This document shows positions 53,423 through 62,378 of a DNA stretch of 64,000 nucleotides, piece after piece. The position numbers and the translations under genes are program-made. Under the pieces are notes generated by a model, which was not told where the DNA came from, did not search any database, and was given only the letters and a program-made list of their open reading frames with translations. Source of the DNA: Anaerolineae bacterium (lineage in GTDB: Bacteria; Chloroflexota; Anaerolineae; Anaerolineales; Anaerolineaceae); the NCBI GenBank assembly GCA_013314735.1, contig JABUFD010000002.1:1-64000 (forward strand), written 5' to 3'. Within the stretch, counting starts at the first letter, position 1. The number at the start of each line of letters is the position of its first letter.

Positions 53423-53648
53423 CAAGTATCATTGTTGATTATACGTTTTGCCGTTACAAATTTGTTACAAGCAGGTAGTAACTGGCAGGATATTGTTCAC
53501 GTTTCAGAAAATGAATGTCATATTCTTGGGTCAATCGCTTCTCTCAGGGATCGGGACCCGTGACCCGGACTGATTCTTTCGAATAATTAATAGTATGATG
53601 TTATAAATTAACCATAACGTTGATCTCAAATCCATGAGGAGTTGCATG

Positions 53649-54044
53649 ATGGAAAAAATTGTTAAAACAGATGCTGAATGGAAAGCCCAGTTAACCCCGG
53701 AGCAATACCGCATTACACGGCGCAAGGGGACAGAAGCGCCCTTCTGCGGCGCTTTTTATGACAACAAAAAAAATGGTGTATATCACTGCGTTTGCTGTGA
53801 CCTTCCTTTGTTCGATTCCACGGCCAAATTTGATTCCGGCACAGGCTGGCCTTCCTTTTTTACCCCGGTGAATGAGGCGTATGTGGAAACCCGTACCGAC
53901 ACCAGCCATGGCATGATCCGCACGGAAATCCTGTGCGCGCGTTGTGATGCCCACCTGGGGCATGTCTTCCCGGATGGCCCCAAGCCCACCGGTTTGCGCT
54001 ATTGCCTCAACTCGGAATCGTTGGTTTTCAAGGAAGCAAAGTAA
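53649..54044 (+). CDS. msrB: Peptide-methionine (R)-S-oxide reductase MsrB
   Basis: ATG 53649 (131 residues) is chosen from three possible starts because GAGGAG lies seven bases before it and homologues begin here. Motifs: [24 protein letters not shown], then [13 protein letters not shown] and [13 protein letters not shown]. The two CxxC pairs bind zinc, and the Cys in RYCLNS is catalytic. It reduces methionine-R-sulfoxide in proteins. A terminator follows at 54081-54117. MsrA is separate, 6.7 kb away on the other strand. Confidence 0.95.
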   Translation: MEKIVKTDAEWKAQLTPEQYRITRRKGTEAPFCGAFYDNKKNGVYHCVCCDLPLFDSTAKFDSGTGWPSFFTPVNEAYVETRTDTSHGMIRTEILCARCDAHLGHVFPDGPKPTGLRYCLNSESLVFKEAK

Positions 54045-54080
54045 GCATCAGTTGATTTTCGCCGGGCATGTAAAGGTATG

Positions 54081-54117
54081 GCAGGGAAGTTCACTTTAAT
54101 TTCCCTGCTGTTTTTTT
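54081..54117 (+). terminator. Rho-independent terminator after msrB
   Basis: GCAGGGAA (54081-54088) pairs with TTCCCTGC (54101-54108) across a 12-base loop and is followed by TG and seven T residues. Confidence 0.8.
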
Positions 54118-54213
54118 GAAATCCGACCGGATTCACGGATTTCCTGGTGGTAAAAATGTGCGGGGAAAAGGGGGTAAAATTACGGGAGACTTCATTTTAA
54201 GGAGAACCATCCC

Positions 54214-54912
54214 ATGCCACATTTGGAACTGCCAACCACTGCCCGGATGATAGATCATACCCTCCTGCGGCCGGATATTACCGATGCCGATTGGCAGCTG
54301 CATTGCCGCCAGGCAGTGGAATATGGCTTTAAAACCGTGGCGATCAACAATGCCGGAATCGTCAAATGTAAACACTATTTGCAGAATTCGCCTGTATTGA
54401 TTGACGCGGCGGTCAGCTTCCCGCTGGGCCAGTGCACGCTGGAAACCAAGCTGATGGAAACACTGGATGCGATTGACAAAGGGGCAGGTGAAGTTGATTA
54501 TGTCATCAACCTGGCGGAAGTTAAAAATGGGAATTGGCGTTATGTGGAAACCGAAATGCACGGGATAGTGCAAATTTGCCGTGACAGCCATGTGGTCTCC
54601 AAGGTGATCCTGGAAACCTGCTACCTGGCGGATGCCGAGAAAAAGAAAATTTGTGAAATTGCCCTGCGCGTGCTGCCCGATTTTGTGAAAACTTCCACCG
54701 GGTTTGGCACTGGCGGAGCGACCGTCGCGGATGTGCGGTTGATGAAATCAGTGGTCGGTGACCAGGTGAAAATTAAAGCTTCCGGCGGGATTCGCAGCCT
54801 GTCCGCATTTACAGCCATGGTCGAAGCCGGTGCTGAGCGGATCGGCACCAGCAGCGGGATCAAGATTCTTGAGGAATTGAAACACCTGCATGCCTCCGGA
54901 GGTGCTGCATGA
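54214..54912 (+). CDS. deoC: Deoxyribose-phosphate aldolase
   Basis: The 232-residue TIM-barrel protein has IDHTLLRPDIT at the start, VDYVINLAEVKNGNW, and the Schiff-base segment DFVKTSTGFGTGGAT with Lys159, then VKIKASGGIR. All match DeoC, which splits 2-deoxyribose-5-phosphate into glyceraldehyde-3-phosphate and acetaldehyde. TAAGGAGAACCATCCC precedes the ATG. Its stop overlaps the start of the FGGY kinase gene by 4 bases, so the two are coupled; the kinase may supply the phosphorylated sugar. Confidence 0.93.
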   Translation: MPHLELPTTARMIDHTLLRPDITDADWQLHCRQAVEYGFKTVAINNAGIVKCKHYLQNSPVLIDAAVSFPLGQCTLETKLMETLDAIDKGAGEVDYVINLAEVKNGNWRYVETEMHGIVQICRDSHVVSKVILETCYLADAEKKKICEIALRVLPDFVKTSTGFGTGGATVADVRLMKSVVGDQVKIKASGGIRSLSAFTAMVEAGAERIGTSSGIKILEELKHLHASGGAA

Positions 54913-56435
54913 CCCCCTACCTGTTGGCCCATGATCTGGGGACTTCCGGCGACAAAGCGACTTTATTCACAGTGGAAGGTCGCCTGGTAAAGAGCTGCGT
55001 GCATGCCTATGGAACCGATTATTTTAATGGAACCTGGGCAGAACAGGATGCCAATGCCTGGTGGCAGGCGGTGTGTGCATCCACCCGTGAGATCATTGAC
55101 GGCATTGATCCCCGCCAGATTGCCGTGGTGAGTTTTTCCGGGCAGATGATGGGTTGCCTGTGCGTAGACCGGCAGGGCAATCCGCTGCGCAATTCGATCA
55201 TCTGGGCGGATATGCGTGCCGAGGCCCAGGCGCAGTCCATCCGCGAGCAAGTCGATGAGCAGGAGTTTTACCGCATTACCGGGAACCGCATCAGCCCATC
55301 CTACAGCGTGGAAAAATTGATGTGGGTACGCGACAATGAACCTGAGATATACGCCCGGACCCATAAAACACTCCAGGCCAAGGAGTACATCATCTTCCGA
55401 TTGACAGGTGAATTTGTCACTGAATATTCCGATGCAGGCGGAACAGAAGTGTTTGACCTGAACACCTTAAGCTGGTCAGAAAAACTGGTGAAGGCCAGCG
55501 GGATTGACGGAGAGAAGCTGCCGGCGGTGTATCCTTCCACGCATGTGGCAGGAGAAGTCCATGCCGGTGCGGCCAGAGAGACCGGACTCGCGGTGGGTAC
55601 ACCGGTGGTGTGCGGCGGTGGGGACGGCATTTGCGCGGCGGTTGGAGCTGGATGCGTTCGCCCCGGGACGGCTTTCAATTATATCGGTTCATCTTCGTGG
55701 GTGGCACTAACCACGGAACAACCGATTTATGATGAACAGCTGCGAACATTTAACTGGGCGCATATTGTTCCGGGGTATTATTCTCCCTGCGGTGCGATGC
55801 AGTCGGCCGGTGGTTCCTACAGCTGGCTGAAAAACCAGCTGGCATTGGCAGAACAGTCGCAGGCTGAACAACAGGGTATCAGCCCTTATGAAGTGATCAA
55901 CACACTCGTTGATCATGCTCCAGCTGGAGCCAATGGGCTGGTATTTCTGCCCTACTTGTTGGGAGAGCGTTCACCGCGCTGGAATTCCAATGCGCGCGGG
56001 ACCTGGATCGGCCTGCAAATGCAGCACACCCGGGCAGATGTGTTTCGCTCGGTGCTGGAAGGGGTGGTCTTTAACCTGGGTGCGATATTGGATATTTTCA
56101 AACAGTATGCAGAAGTTCCAGAAATGGTCGTAATCGGCGGCGGCGCGCAGGGGGCTGTCTGGCGGCAGATGATGGCAGACATCTTTGACATGCCCATCTT
56201 GAAACCCACCATGCTGGAAGAGGCTACTTCCATGGGGGCTGCCATCACCGGTGGGGTGGGCGTGGGCCTGTATTCCGATTTTGCCGTCGTGGACCAGTTC
56301 CTTCAAATTGAAGATGTCACCGAACCCCTGCCGGCAAATGTGGCAGTCTACCGCAAGATGAAGCCGATCGTGGAGGCTGCCTATGAAAGCCTGGTGGGCG
56401 TATACGATCAATTGGCAAGGTTGGCGATACACTGA
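54909..56435 (+). CDS. FGGY-family carbohydrate kinase (xylulokinase-like)
   Basis: The 508-residue protein begins LLAHDLGTSGDKATLF, the phosphate-1 motif of FGGY kinases. It has SFSGQMMGCLCVDRQGNPLR with IIWADMRAE (sugar-binding, as in xylulokinase), GGGDGICAAVGAGCV, and the C-terminal MVVIGGGAQGAVWRQMMADI with EEATSMGAAITGGVG. Length is standard. Coupling to deoC suggests a role in deoxysugar or nucleoside sugar use, but the substrate cannot be fixed by eye; xylulose is the default guess. Confidence 0.88.
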   Translation: MTPYLLAHDLGTSGDKATLFTVEGRLVKSCVHAYGTDYFNGTWAEQDANAWWQAVCASTREIIDGIDPRQIAVVSFSGQMMGCLCVDRQGNPLRNSIIWADMRAEAQAQSIREQVDEQEFYRITGNRISPSYSVEKLMWVRDNEPEIYARTHKTLQAKEYIIFRLTGEFVTEYSDAGGTEVFDLNTLSWSEKLVKASGIDGEKLPAVYPSTHVAGEVHAGAARETGLAVGTPVVCGGGDGICAAVGAGCVRPGTAFNYIGSSSWVALTTEQPIYDEQLRTFNWAHIVPGYYSPCGAMQSAGGSYSWLKNQLALAEQSQAEQQGISPYEVINTLVDHAPAGANGLVFLPYLLGERSPRWNSNARGTWIGLQMQHTRADVFRSVLEGVVFNLGAILDIFKQYAEVPEMVVIGGGAQGAVWRQMMADIFDMPILKPTMLEEATSMGAAITGGVGVGLYSDFAVVDQFLQIEDVTEPLPANVAVYRKMKPIVEAAYESLVGVYDQLARLAIH

Positions 56436-56554
56436 GTAGAAAACCACAAAATCCTGCATGAACTGGCGTGGGCACTGGTGAAAAATTCCTGTATCATCTA
56501 TAATTCAGCCCATCTTTTGCTATCCCCTTTTTCTCCCACGCGCCACAAAGGACA

Positions 56555-57688
56555 ATGATCATGCCGGTTCAACTCAGAGAAGTCACCACTTCGCGGGCGT
56601 TAAAAGAATTTATCCGCTTCCCCCAATCACTGTACCGGGGAAACCCATACTGGGTTCCCGCCTTGTTTTTTGACGAATATAACACCCTGCACTGGAGGAA
56701 AAACCCTGCGTTTCAGACCTGTGAGGCCAGATATTGGCTGGCATACCGCGGTGGCCAGGTGGTGGGAAGGGTTGCCGCAATCTACAATCCAAAGTATGTT
56801 GAAAAATGGGGGAATGCATATGTCCGCTTTGGCTGGCTGGATTTCATCGATGACGAGGAAGTGTCTTCTGTTTTAATTGGTGCGGTCGAGGATTTCGCAC
56901 GGGAGAAAAGGATGGGGGCTATTCATGGCCCCCTGGGTTTTACTGATCTTGATCGCGAAGGAATGCTGGTGGAAGGCTTCCATGAGGTGGGAACCCTGGC
57001 GACGATCTACAATCATTCATATTACCCGCTCCACATGGAACGCCTCGGATTCCGAAAAGATGCTGATTGGGTGGAATATGAGGTTACCGTCCCGGGTGAA
57101 CCGATAGATGAGATCGAACGAGCCGCCGCAGTAGTGATGCGCCGCAGCAAACTGCATCTACTCCAGGTGAAGCACAAAAAAGAACTGATGCAATATGCCC
57201 TCGAGATCTTCCATATTCTTGATGAAGAGTATTCTGAGCTTTACGGTACTGTCCCGCTCAGTGAAGCACAGATGCAGGGATACATTGACCAGTATTTCGG
57301 TTTTGTTGTACCGGAAATGGTGCCTGTGGTGATGGATGAAAACAACCGGATTGTGGCGTTTGCGATCGTGATGAATTCCCTGTCGCGCGCGTTGCAAAAA
57401 GGCAAAGGCGAATTATTCCCATTCGGTTTTTTGCACCTGCTGAGTGCATTGCAAAAGAACGACCTGGCGGATATGTACCTGGTGGCGATCCGTTCCGAAT
57501 ACCAGGGGCGCGGGGTGAATGCGATTTTAATGAGCCAGATTCACAAAGCGTTCCGCGAGCACAGGATCACCCGTGCCGAATCCAACCCCGAACTGGAAAG
57601 CAACGCTGATGTGCAGGGGCAATGGCGGTTTTTTCCGCACCGCCAGCACAAACGCCGCCGGTGTTTCATCAAAGAGGTTACCCGGTAA
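56555..57688 (+). CDS. GNAT-like protein of unknown function
   Basis: The 377-residue protein starts at ATG 56555 or 56561, with AAAGGAC just upstream. The N-terminal part (FIRFPQSLYRGNPYWVPALF, then GRVAAIYNPKYVEKWGNAYVRFGWLDF) and VAIRSEYQGRGVNAILMSQI near 315-335 (Q-x-R/G-x-G/A acetyl-CoA loop) point to a double GNAT fold. Related proteins, common in Bacteroidota and Chloroflexota, have no proven substrate. It stands alone and is convergent with the MFS gene (22 bases apart). Confidence 0.75.
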   Translation: MIMPVQLREVTTSRALKEFIRFPQSLYRGNPYWVPALFFDEYNTLHWRKNPAFQTCEARYWLAYRGGQVVGRVAAIYNPKYVEKWGNAYVRFGWLDFIDDEEVSSVLIGAVEDFAREKRMGAIHGPLGFTDLDREGMLVEGFHEVGTLATIYNHSYYPLHMERLGFRKDADWVEYEVTVPGEPIDEIERAAAVVMRRSKLHLLQVKHKKELMQYALEIFHILDEEYSELYGTVPLSEAQMQGYIDQYFGFVVPEMVPVVMDENNRIVAFAIVMNSLSRALQKGKGELFPFGFLHLLSALQKNDLADMYLVAIRSEYQGRGVNAILMSQIHKAFREHRITRAESNPELESNADVQGQWRFFPHRQHKRRRCFIKEVTR

Positions 57689-57709
57689 GCAGCCCATTTT
57701 CTCCATGGC

Positions 57710-59071
57710 TCATCCGGTTGTATCTCCCGCAGCCTTTTCCAGCGTATCGTGGTCGGGAAGGATGGACTCCACGCTGCGAATGGGGTGGATCGAGAAGGCG
57801 ACCATACCGATCACCGCAATTGCCAGACCGCTGAAGATAAACAGGATCGCCTTTCCAGAGCCCGGCCCGGTACCCACCAGGGGTGAAAAAATGGTGAACA
57901 ATGGCCCTGATGTGGTTTGCATGGCAGGTTCCAGAACATAATCCGCCAGCACTCCACCGATCAGTGGTGCGATGGGCTGGGTGAACCAGGCGATCAGGCG
58001 ACGGGCGGAAAAGACGCGTCCCTGGGCATCCGGCGCGACCTTGGCCTGCCAGATGGCCTGGTTGGACGTATTAATCATCGCGGCCAGGATTGACTCAACG
58101 ACCATCACCGGTGCCCAGATCCATACGGTTTGACCAAACCCTACCAGGGTGAAGATGAGTCCGCTGAATAACCAGCCGGCAAGCACGCCGTTGACACGTT
58201 TTTTGAAGCCCGCCCAGACACTCATCAGGATACCACCTGTAATGCCGCCGATTGCGCCAAACGTTTGCACCGTGGCGAAGATGGTGGTATTGTCAGCGGT
58301 GCGGTCCAGGATCATCGGCGCGAAGGCGGTAAATGCCAGACCGGAGAACAGGTTACCAAAGAAAAATACCATCTGTAAACCCAACAGGCTGGGGCGCTTA
58401 AAGATGTATTGGAAACCGAAGGCTGATTCCTTCCACAGGTTTCCTCTGCCTTGTTGCCCTTCCAGGGTTTTTTCGGGTTGGGGAACAACAACCAGGAGCA
58501 GGGCGAGAATGGCGATGAAAAAGGTTGCCACATCCAGGGTGAGGATGCCAGTCAGGCCGATTACCGGCAGGAGCATGCCCGCCAGCATCGGTGATAACAC
58601 AGCCGGGCCGGATTCCACCAATGACATCATTCCATTCGCGCGGCTGTACTGGTCTTTGCTGACCATGGTGCTGATGGCGGCGGAATAGGCGGGCCACTGG
58701 AAAGTATTGCCCAACCCATTGATCACCGAAGCGATGTACATATGCCAGAATTCCAGATTGCCAGTGGCATACAGCACAAGGATGCCGGCCGTGGATAGCA
58801 CCGCCGTAAGGTCGCTGACCATCATCATCAATTTGCGGTTATAACGGTCAACCATTGCACCGGCAATGGGTGAGAGCAGCAAGAATGGCAGGATGAAACA
58901 CACCTGCATCAACGCCATCGCCGTGGTGCTGCGCGTTTGCTGGTACATCCAGATCGTCAGGGCGAAGCCGGTCATGTTCGATGCCAGCACTGACACAATC
59001 TGTCCCAACCACACCAGGGTGAATCCTTGCATCCCAGCAACGCCTTTAGAGGTGTTTACGTTGTTTGTCAT
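57710..59071 (-). CDS. MFS transporter (MFS_3/EntS-type exporter)
   Basis: The 453-residue protein has twelve predicted helices. MYQQTRSTTAMALMQVCFIL, then SPIAGAMVDRYNRKLMMMVSDL (the MFS motif between helices 2 and 3), and YSRANGMMSLVESGPAVLSPM fit the drug/siderophore exporter group (MFS_3). No siderophore or resistance genes lie nearby. Substrate unknown. Confidence 0.85.
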   Translation of the reverse strand: MTNNVNTSKGVAGMQGFTLVWLGQIVSVLASNMTGFALTIWMYQQTRSTTAMALMQVCFILPFLLLSPIAGAMVDRYNRKLMMMVSDLTAVLSTAGILVLYATGNLEFWHMYIASVINGLGNTFQWPAYSAAISTMVSKDQYSRANGMMSLVESGPAVLSPMLAGMLLPVIGLTGILTLDVATFFIAILALLLVVVPQPEKTLEGQQGRGNLWKESAFGFQYIFKRPSLLGLQMVFFFGNLFSGLAFTAFAPMILDRTADNTTIFATVQTFGAIGGITGGILMSVWAGFKKRVNGVLAGWLFSGLIFTLVGFGQTVWIWAPVMVVESILAAMINTSNQAIWQAKVAPDAQGRVFSARRLIAWFTQPIAPLIGGVLADYVLEPAMQTTSGPLFTIFSPLVGTGPGSGKAILFIFSGLAIAVIGMVAFSIHPIRSVESILPDHDTLEKAAGDTTG

Positions 59072-59229
59072 CGTTCCTCCAGATTGTTTTCCTTCGCTTC
59101 CAATGACTGATTATTTCATGGTTTTTGTCTTTTTTCAATACATACGGGGGAATATTTATTCATAGCACACAGATTGGTTGGGCTGTGGAGATGAAAAGGT
59201 ATAATGGCACTGAGGACAAGGAGATGTGT

Positions 59230-60672
59230 ATGGTAACAATTGAGCAATGGGCATTTGGGGAATGGACATTTGAAGGTCCCACCAGCGGGAATCCGTATAT
59301 CGATGTTTCATTCTCTGCGGTATTTCGACAGGCCAACCGTGAGATGTTCGTCCGGGGCTTCTATGATGGCGATGGTGAGTATGGGCTGCGCTTTATGCCC
59401 GATACCTGTGGGGAATGGCATTTTGCCACAACCAGTAATGCGCCCGAGCTGGATGGGCAAACAGGCGTGCTTGAGTGTATTCCAGCGCAGCCCGGCAACC
59501 ATGGTCCGGTTTCGGTGTGGGGACAAACCCGTTTTGCCTATGCAGACGGGACCCCCTATTTTCAAATCGGAACCACCTGCTATGCCTGGGCGCACCAGGG
59601 TGTGGTGCTGGAACAACAGACGATCCGAACACTGGCGGAATCGCCCTTTAACAAACTTCGTATGTGTGTATTCCCCAAGCATTATCGCTTCAACCACAAT
59701 GAGCCGCCTCTGTATGCCTATGAGAAAAAAGCCGATGGATCTTTCGACCTTGAGCGATTCAATCCGGCGTTTTTCCAGCATTATGAAGATTTACTGGCTG
59801 CATTGCGCACTTTGAATATCGAAGCTGACTTGATTCTATTCCATCCATATGACCGTTGGGGATTTGCTGACATGGAAGCCGAACAGGATGACCTGTACCT
59901 GCGGTATATCATCGCCCGTTTTGCAGCGTTTCGCAACGTATGGTGGTCGCTGGCGAATGAATATGACCTGATGCGGGCGAAAACGGAACTGGATTGGGAC
60001 AGGTTTTTCCGGATTGTCCAGGCAGAGGATCCCTACCATCACCTGCGCTCAATCCACAACTGCCGCGCTTTTTACGACCACAGCAAACCCTGGGTGACCC
60101 ATGCCAGTATTCAACACAGTGACCTCGCGCGGGTCGGAGAATGGCGGATGCAATACGGTAAACCGGTGGTGGATGATGAATGCCAGTATGAAGGCAATAT
60201 TGAAAATCAGTGGGGCAACATCACTGCCCGTGAACTAACGCACCGCTTCTGGGAGGGCACATTGCGCGGCGGGTATGTCGGGCATGGTGAAACCTATCGA
60301 CACCCGGAGGATATCCTGTGGTGGTCAAAAGGGGGTGTGCTGCGCGGGGAGAGCCCTGCACGCATTTGCTTCCTGCGGGATGTTTTGGCGGATGTGGTAC
60401 AGCAGTTGGTGCCGATGGAAAGGGCGGAGGTGATGCTGGAGCGTCAGCGATATGCCAGCGCTCGGATTGGCGACGAATATTTCATCATCTACTTCGGCAA
60501 CAGCCAGGTGGGCGGGGTGACTTTGCAGTTACCGCCTGGCAACAACTATCGGCTTGAGCTGATCGATACCTGGGAGATGACGGTTACCCCGCTGGGTGAT
60601 GTGCGGGAGGAGCAGTATATTGAACTGCCCACAAAGCCCAACCTGGCTTTGCGATTCACCGCTGTGGGCTGA
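59230..60672 (+). CDS. DUF5060/DUF5605-type glycoside hydrolase
   Basis: The ATG at 59230 (480 residues) has AAGGAG seven bases upstream; frames from 59125 have no such site. The N-terminal ~80 residues ([21 protein letters not shown], quoted in part) form the DUF5060 beta-sandwich. A TIM-barrel part follows ([15 protein letters not shown], then [27 protein letters not shown] with the acid Glu, and [13 protein letters not shown] with a second acidic cluster), then a DUF5605-like C-terminal sheet. No signal peptide is visible, so it may act inside on imported oligosaccharides. Confidence 0.82.
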   Translation: MVTIEQWAFGEWTFEGPTSGNPYIDVSFSAVFRQANREMFVRGFYDGDGEYGLRFMPDTCGEWHFATTSNAPELDGQTGVLECIPAQPGNHGPVSVWGQTRFAYADGTPYFQIGTTCYAWAHQGVVLEQQTIRTLAESPFNKLRMCVFPKHYRFNHNEPPLYAYEKKADGSFDLERFNPAFFQHYEDLLAALRTLNIEADLILFHPYDRWGFADMEAEQDDLYLRYIIARFAAFRNVWWSLANEYDLMRAKTELDWDRFFRIVQAEDPYHHLRSIHNCRAFYDHSKPWVTHASIQHSDLARVGEWRMQYGKPVVDDECQYEGNIENQWGNITARELTHRFWEGTLRGGYVGHGETYRHPEDILWWSKGGVLRGESPARICFLRDVLADVVQQLVPMERAEVMLERQRYASARIGDEYFIIYFGNSQVGGVTLQLPPGNNYRLELIDTWEMTVTPLGDVREEQYIELPTKPNLALRFTAVG

Positions 60673-60703
60673 CCTTAAGTCATCACATCGAACATTGCGA
60701 GAT

Positions 60704-60737
60704 AAAAAACGCTCACGTTAGGTCGTGAGCGTTTTTT
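60704..60737. terminator. Bidirectional rho-independent terminator
   Basis: AAAAAACGCTCACG pairs perfectly with CGTGAGCGTTTTTT across the loop TTAGGT. The runs of A and T make it work on both strands, ending both the glycosidase gene and msrA. Confidence 0.92.
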
Positions 60738-60771
60738 GGTATGAATGGAGGAGGAGCCAGTCTGAATCGAG

Positions 60772-61299
60772 TTATGCTTTGGTGAGGAATGTGTCTTTGT
60801 ATTTACGCACTTTGGGTGTGATCACAATGCGGCAGTAACCGTCATAAGGATGGTTGGCGAAGTAATTCTGGTGATAATCTTCCGCCTTGAAAAATGTATC
60901 GAGGGGATCAACCGTGGTCACAATCGGGTGATTCCAGCGTTTTTCAGCGTTTAATGATTCGATTTTTCGTTGCGCAATTTCCATTTGCTCCGGGGAGTGG
61001 GTAAAAATTGCGGATCGGTACTGGGTGCCAACATCAGCACCCTGGCGGTTGAGGGTGGTCGGATCGTGCACTGTGAAGAAAATGTCGAGCAGCTTTTCAT
61101 AGGAAACAACTGTAGGGTCAAACTCCAGTTGGACAACTTCAACATGGTTGGTGTTGCCGCTGCAAACCTCTTCGTACGTCGGGTTCGGAGTATGTCCGCC
61201 AGCGTATCCGGAAGTAATGCTCTTGACACCTTCCACCAGTTGATAAACCGCTTCCAAACACCAAAAACAACCGCCTGCCAGTGTTGCTTTTTCTAACAT
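60772..61299 (-). CDS. msrA: Peptide-methionine (S)-S-oxide reductase MsrA
   Basis: The 175-residue protein begins KATLAGGCFWCLEAVYQL with the catalytic Cys in GCFWC, followed by SGYAGGHTPNPTYEEVCSGNTNHVEVV (given in parts: SGYAGGHTPNPTYEEV and TNHVEVV), FFTVHDPTT and QYRSAIF. This is complete MsrA, which reduces methionine-S-sulfoxide. The gene has AAAGGAGGTTTCATC before the ATG. An inverted repeat lies in its promoter region, and MsrB is encoded nearby on the other strand. Confidence 0.95.
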   Translation of the reverse strand: MLEKATLAGGCFWCLEAVYQLVEGVKSITSGYAGGHTPNPTYEEVCSGNTNHVEVVQLEFDPTVVSYEKLLDIFFTVHDPTTLNRQGADVGTQYRSAIFTHSPEQMEIAQRKIESLNAEKRWNHPIVTTVDPLDTFFKAEDYHQNYFANHPYDGYCRIVITPKVRKYKDTFLTKA

Positions 61300-61345
61300 G
61301 ATGAAACCTCCTTTCTTTTTATCTGTCTTTAGTTATATAGTAAAG

Positions 61346-61372
61346 AATAATTATAAGAAAATCATAATTATT
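61346..61372. promoter_or_regulatory. Inverted repeat in the msrA promoter region
   Basis: AATAATTAT and ATAATTATT form a perfect 9-bp inverted repeat with a nine-base centre, 47 bases upstream of msrA. The AT-rich TTATAAT half-site resembles PerR/Fur-type boxes, but the second half deviates. It may be an oxidative-stress operator. Confidence 0.4.
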
Positions 61373-61440
61373 CCATTGGTTATTTATTGACATCCCCCAG
61401 CAAAAGGGTCCTTATTGTAAATTACCGTGCGTAAGCACTT

Positions 61441-61469
61441 GTTGACATCACTTTAGCATTGTATGATGG
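61441..61469 (+). promoter_or_regulatory. Promoter of the TIM-barrel epimerase gene
   Basis: TTGTTG at 61441-61446, a 17-base spacer and TATGAT at 61464-61469 (5 of 6) form a plausible rightward promoter about 50 bases before the TTG start. Confidence 0.5.
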
Positions 61470-61517
61470 TTATGAAACCATTGCTTTTGATAGATAGCGC
61501 AGGAAAGGTGGTGTTGT

Positions 61518-62297
61518 TTGATCATTCCGGGCCTGGTATCGATTACATTTCGGCAACTCTCGCCGCTGGATATCCTGAGGTTAGCGAAACAGGCCGGCCT
61601 TGAGGCAATAGAGTGGGGTGGTGATGTTCATGTTCCGCACGGCAACCGGCGAATCGCAAGCGCAGTCGGGCGGATGACCCGGGAGGAAGGGATTAGCCCC
61701 CTTTGTTATGGTTCCTATTACCGGGCAGGTATTGTGAATGGATTGGAATTTTCTGCAGTTCTTGAAAGCGCCCTGGCGTTGGGTGCACCAGCGATCCGCA
61801 TCTGGGCCGGACGGTTGGGTTCAGCAGATGCTTCGCTTGCGGATCGGGAAGCTGTCACGGCTGACATTATCCGCGTAGTACGGCTGGCTGCGGGGGAGGG
61901 TGTGCGGATAGTGCTGGAATACCACAGCCAAACCCTGACCGATACTGTGGATTCAGCGATTGACCTGTTGCATGCCTGTGGCGCGGATGCTCCCGGCTGT
62001 TTATGGCAACCGCCGGTAGGCAGTTCGCTGGCAATGAATCTTGCCAGCATTGAAAAAATCCGTCCCTGGTTTGCCCACAGCCATGTATTTTCCTGGCATG
62101 TTGATGACCGCGGTGCAGTGGAACGACTCGCATTCGCAAGCCGTGCGGATGATTGGCGGCAGTATTTCCAAAAAATGTCAGCCATGCCCGGTGACCATGC
62201 CGCCTTGCTGGAATTTGTGCGTGATGATGCTGCTGAACAATTGTTACAGGACGCCAGAGATTTACGGTCCTTGCTATCCATTTTGAACCGAAGGTGA
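61518..62297 (+). CDS. Xylose-isomerase-like TIM-barrel sugar epimerase/isomerase
   Basis: The 259-residue protein starts with TTG at 61518; the upstream AGGAAAGGTGG supports this, and no ATG fits. It has GLEAIEWGGDVHVPHG, ALALGAPAIRIWAG, GVRIVLEYHSQTLTDT (Glu and His metal ligands) and a WHVDDRG segment, the layout of the AP_endonuc_2/IolE-like family. Such enzymes isomerise sugars or inositol derivatives. It lies 81 bases before purA but is probably a separate unit. Substrate unknown. Confidence 0.8.
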   Translation: MIIPGLVSITFRQLSPLDILRLAKQAGLEAIEWGGDVHVPHGNRRIASAVGRMTREEGISPLCYGSYYRAGIVNGLEFSAVLESALALGAPAIRIWAGRLGSADASLADREAVTADIIRVVRLAAGEGVRIVLEYHSQTLTDTVDSAIDLLHACGADAPGCLWQPPVGSSLAMNLASIEKIRPWFAHSHVFSWHVDDRGAVERLAFASRADDWRQYFQKMSAMPGDHAALLEFVRDDAAEQLLQDARDLRSLLSILNRR

Positions 62298-62378
62298 GTA
62301 GATTGCGCTGTTGGAGGTTGTGAGCGGTTTTCTGGTACACTTGTGCTGTTATTGGATTGGTGAGTGATTGGATGAACG

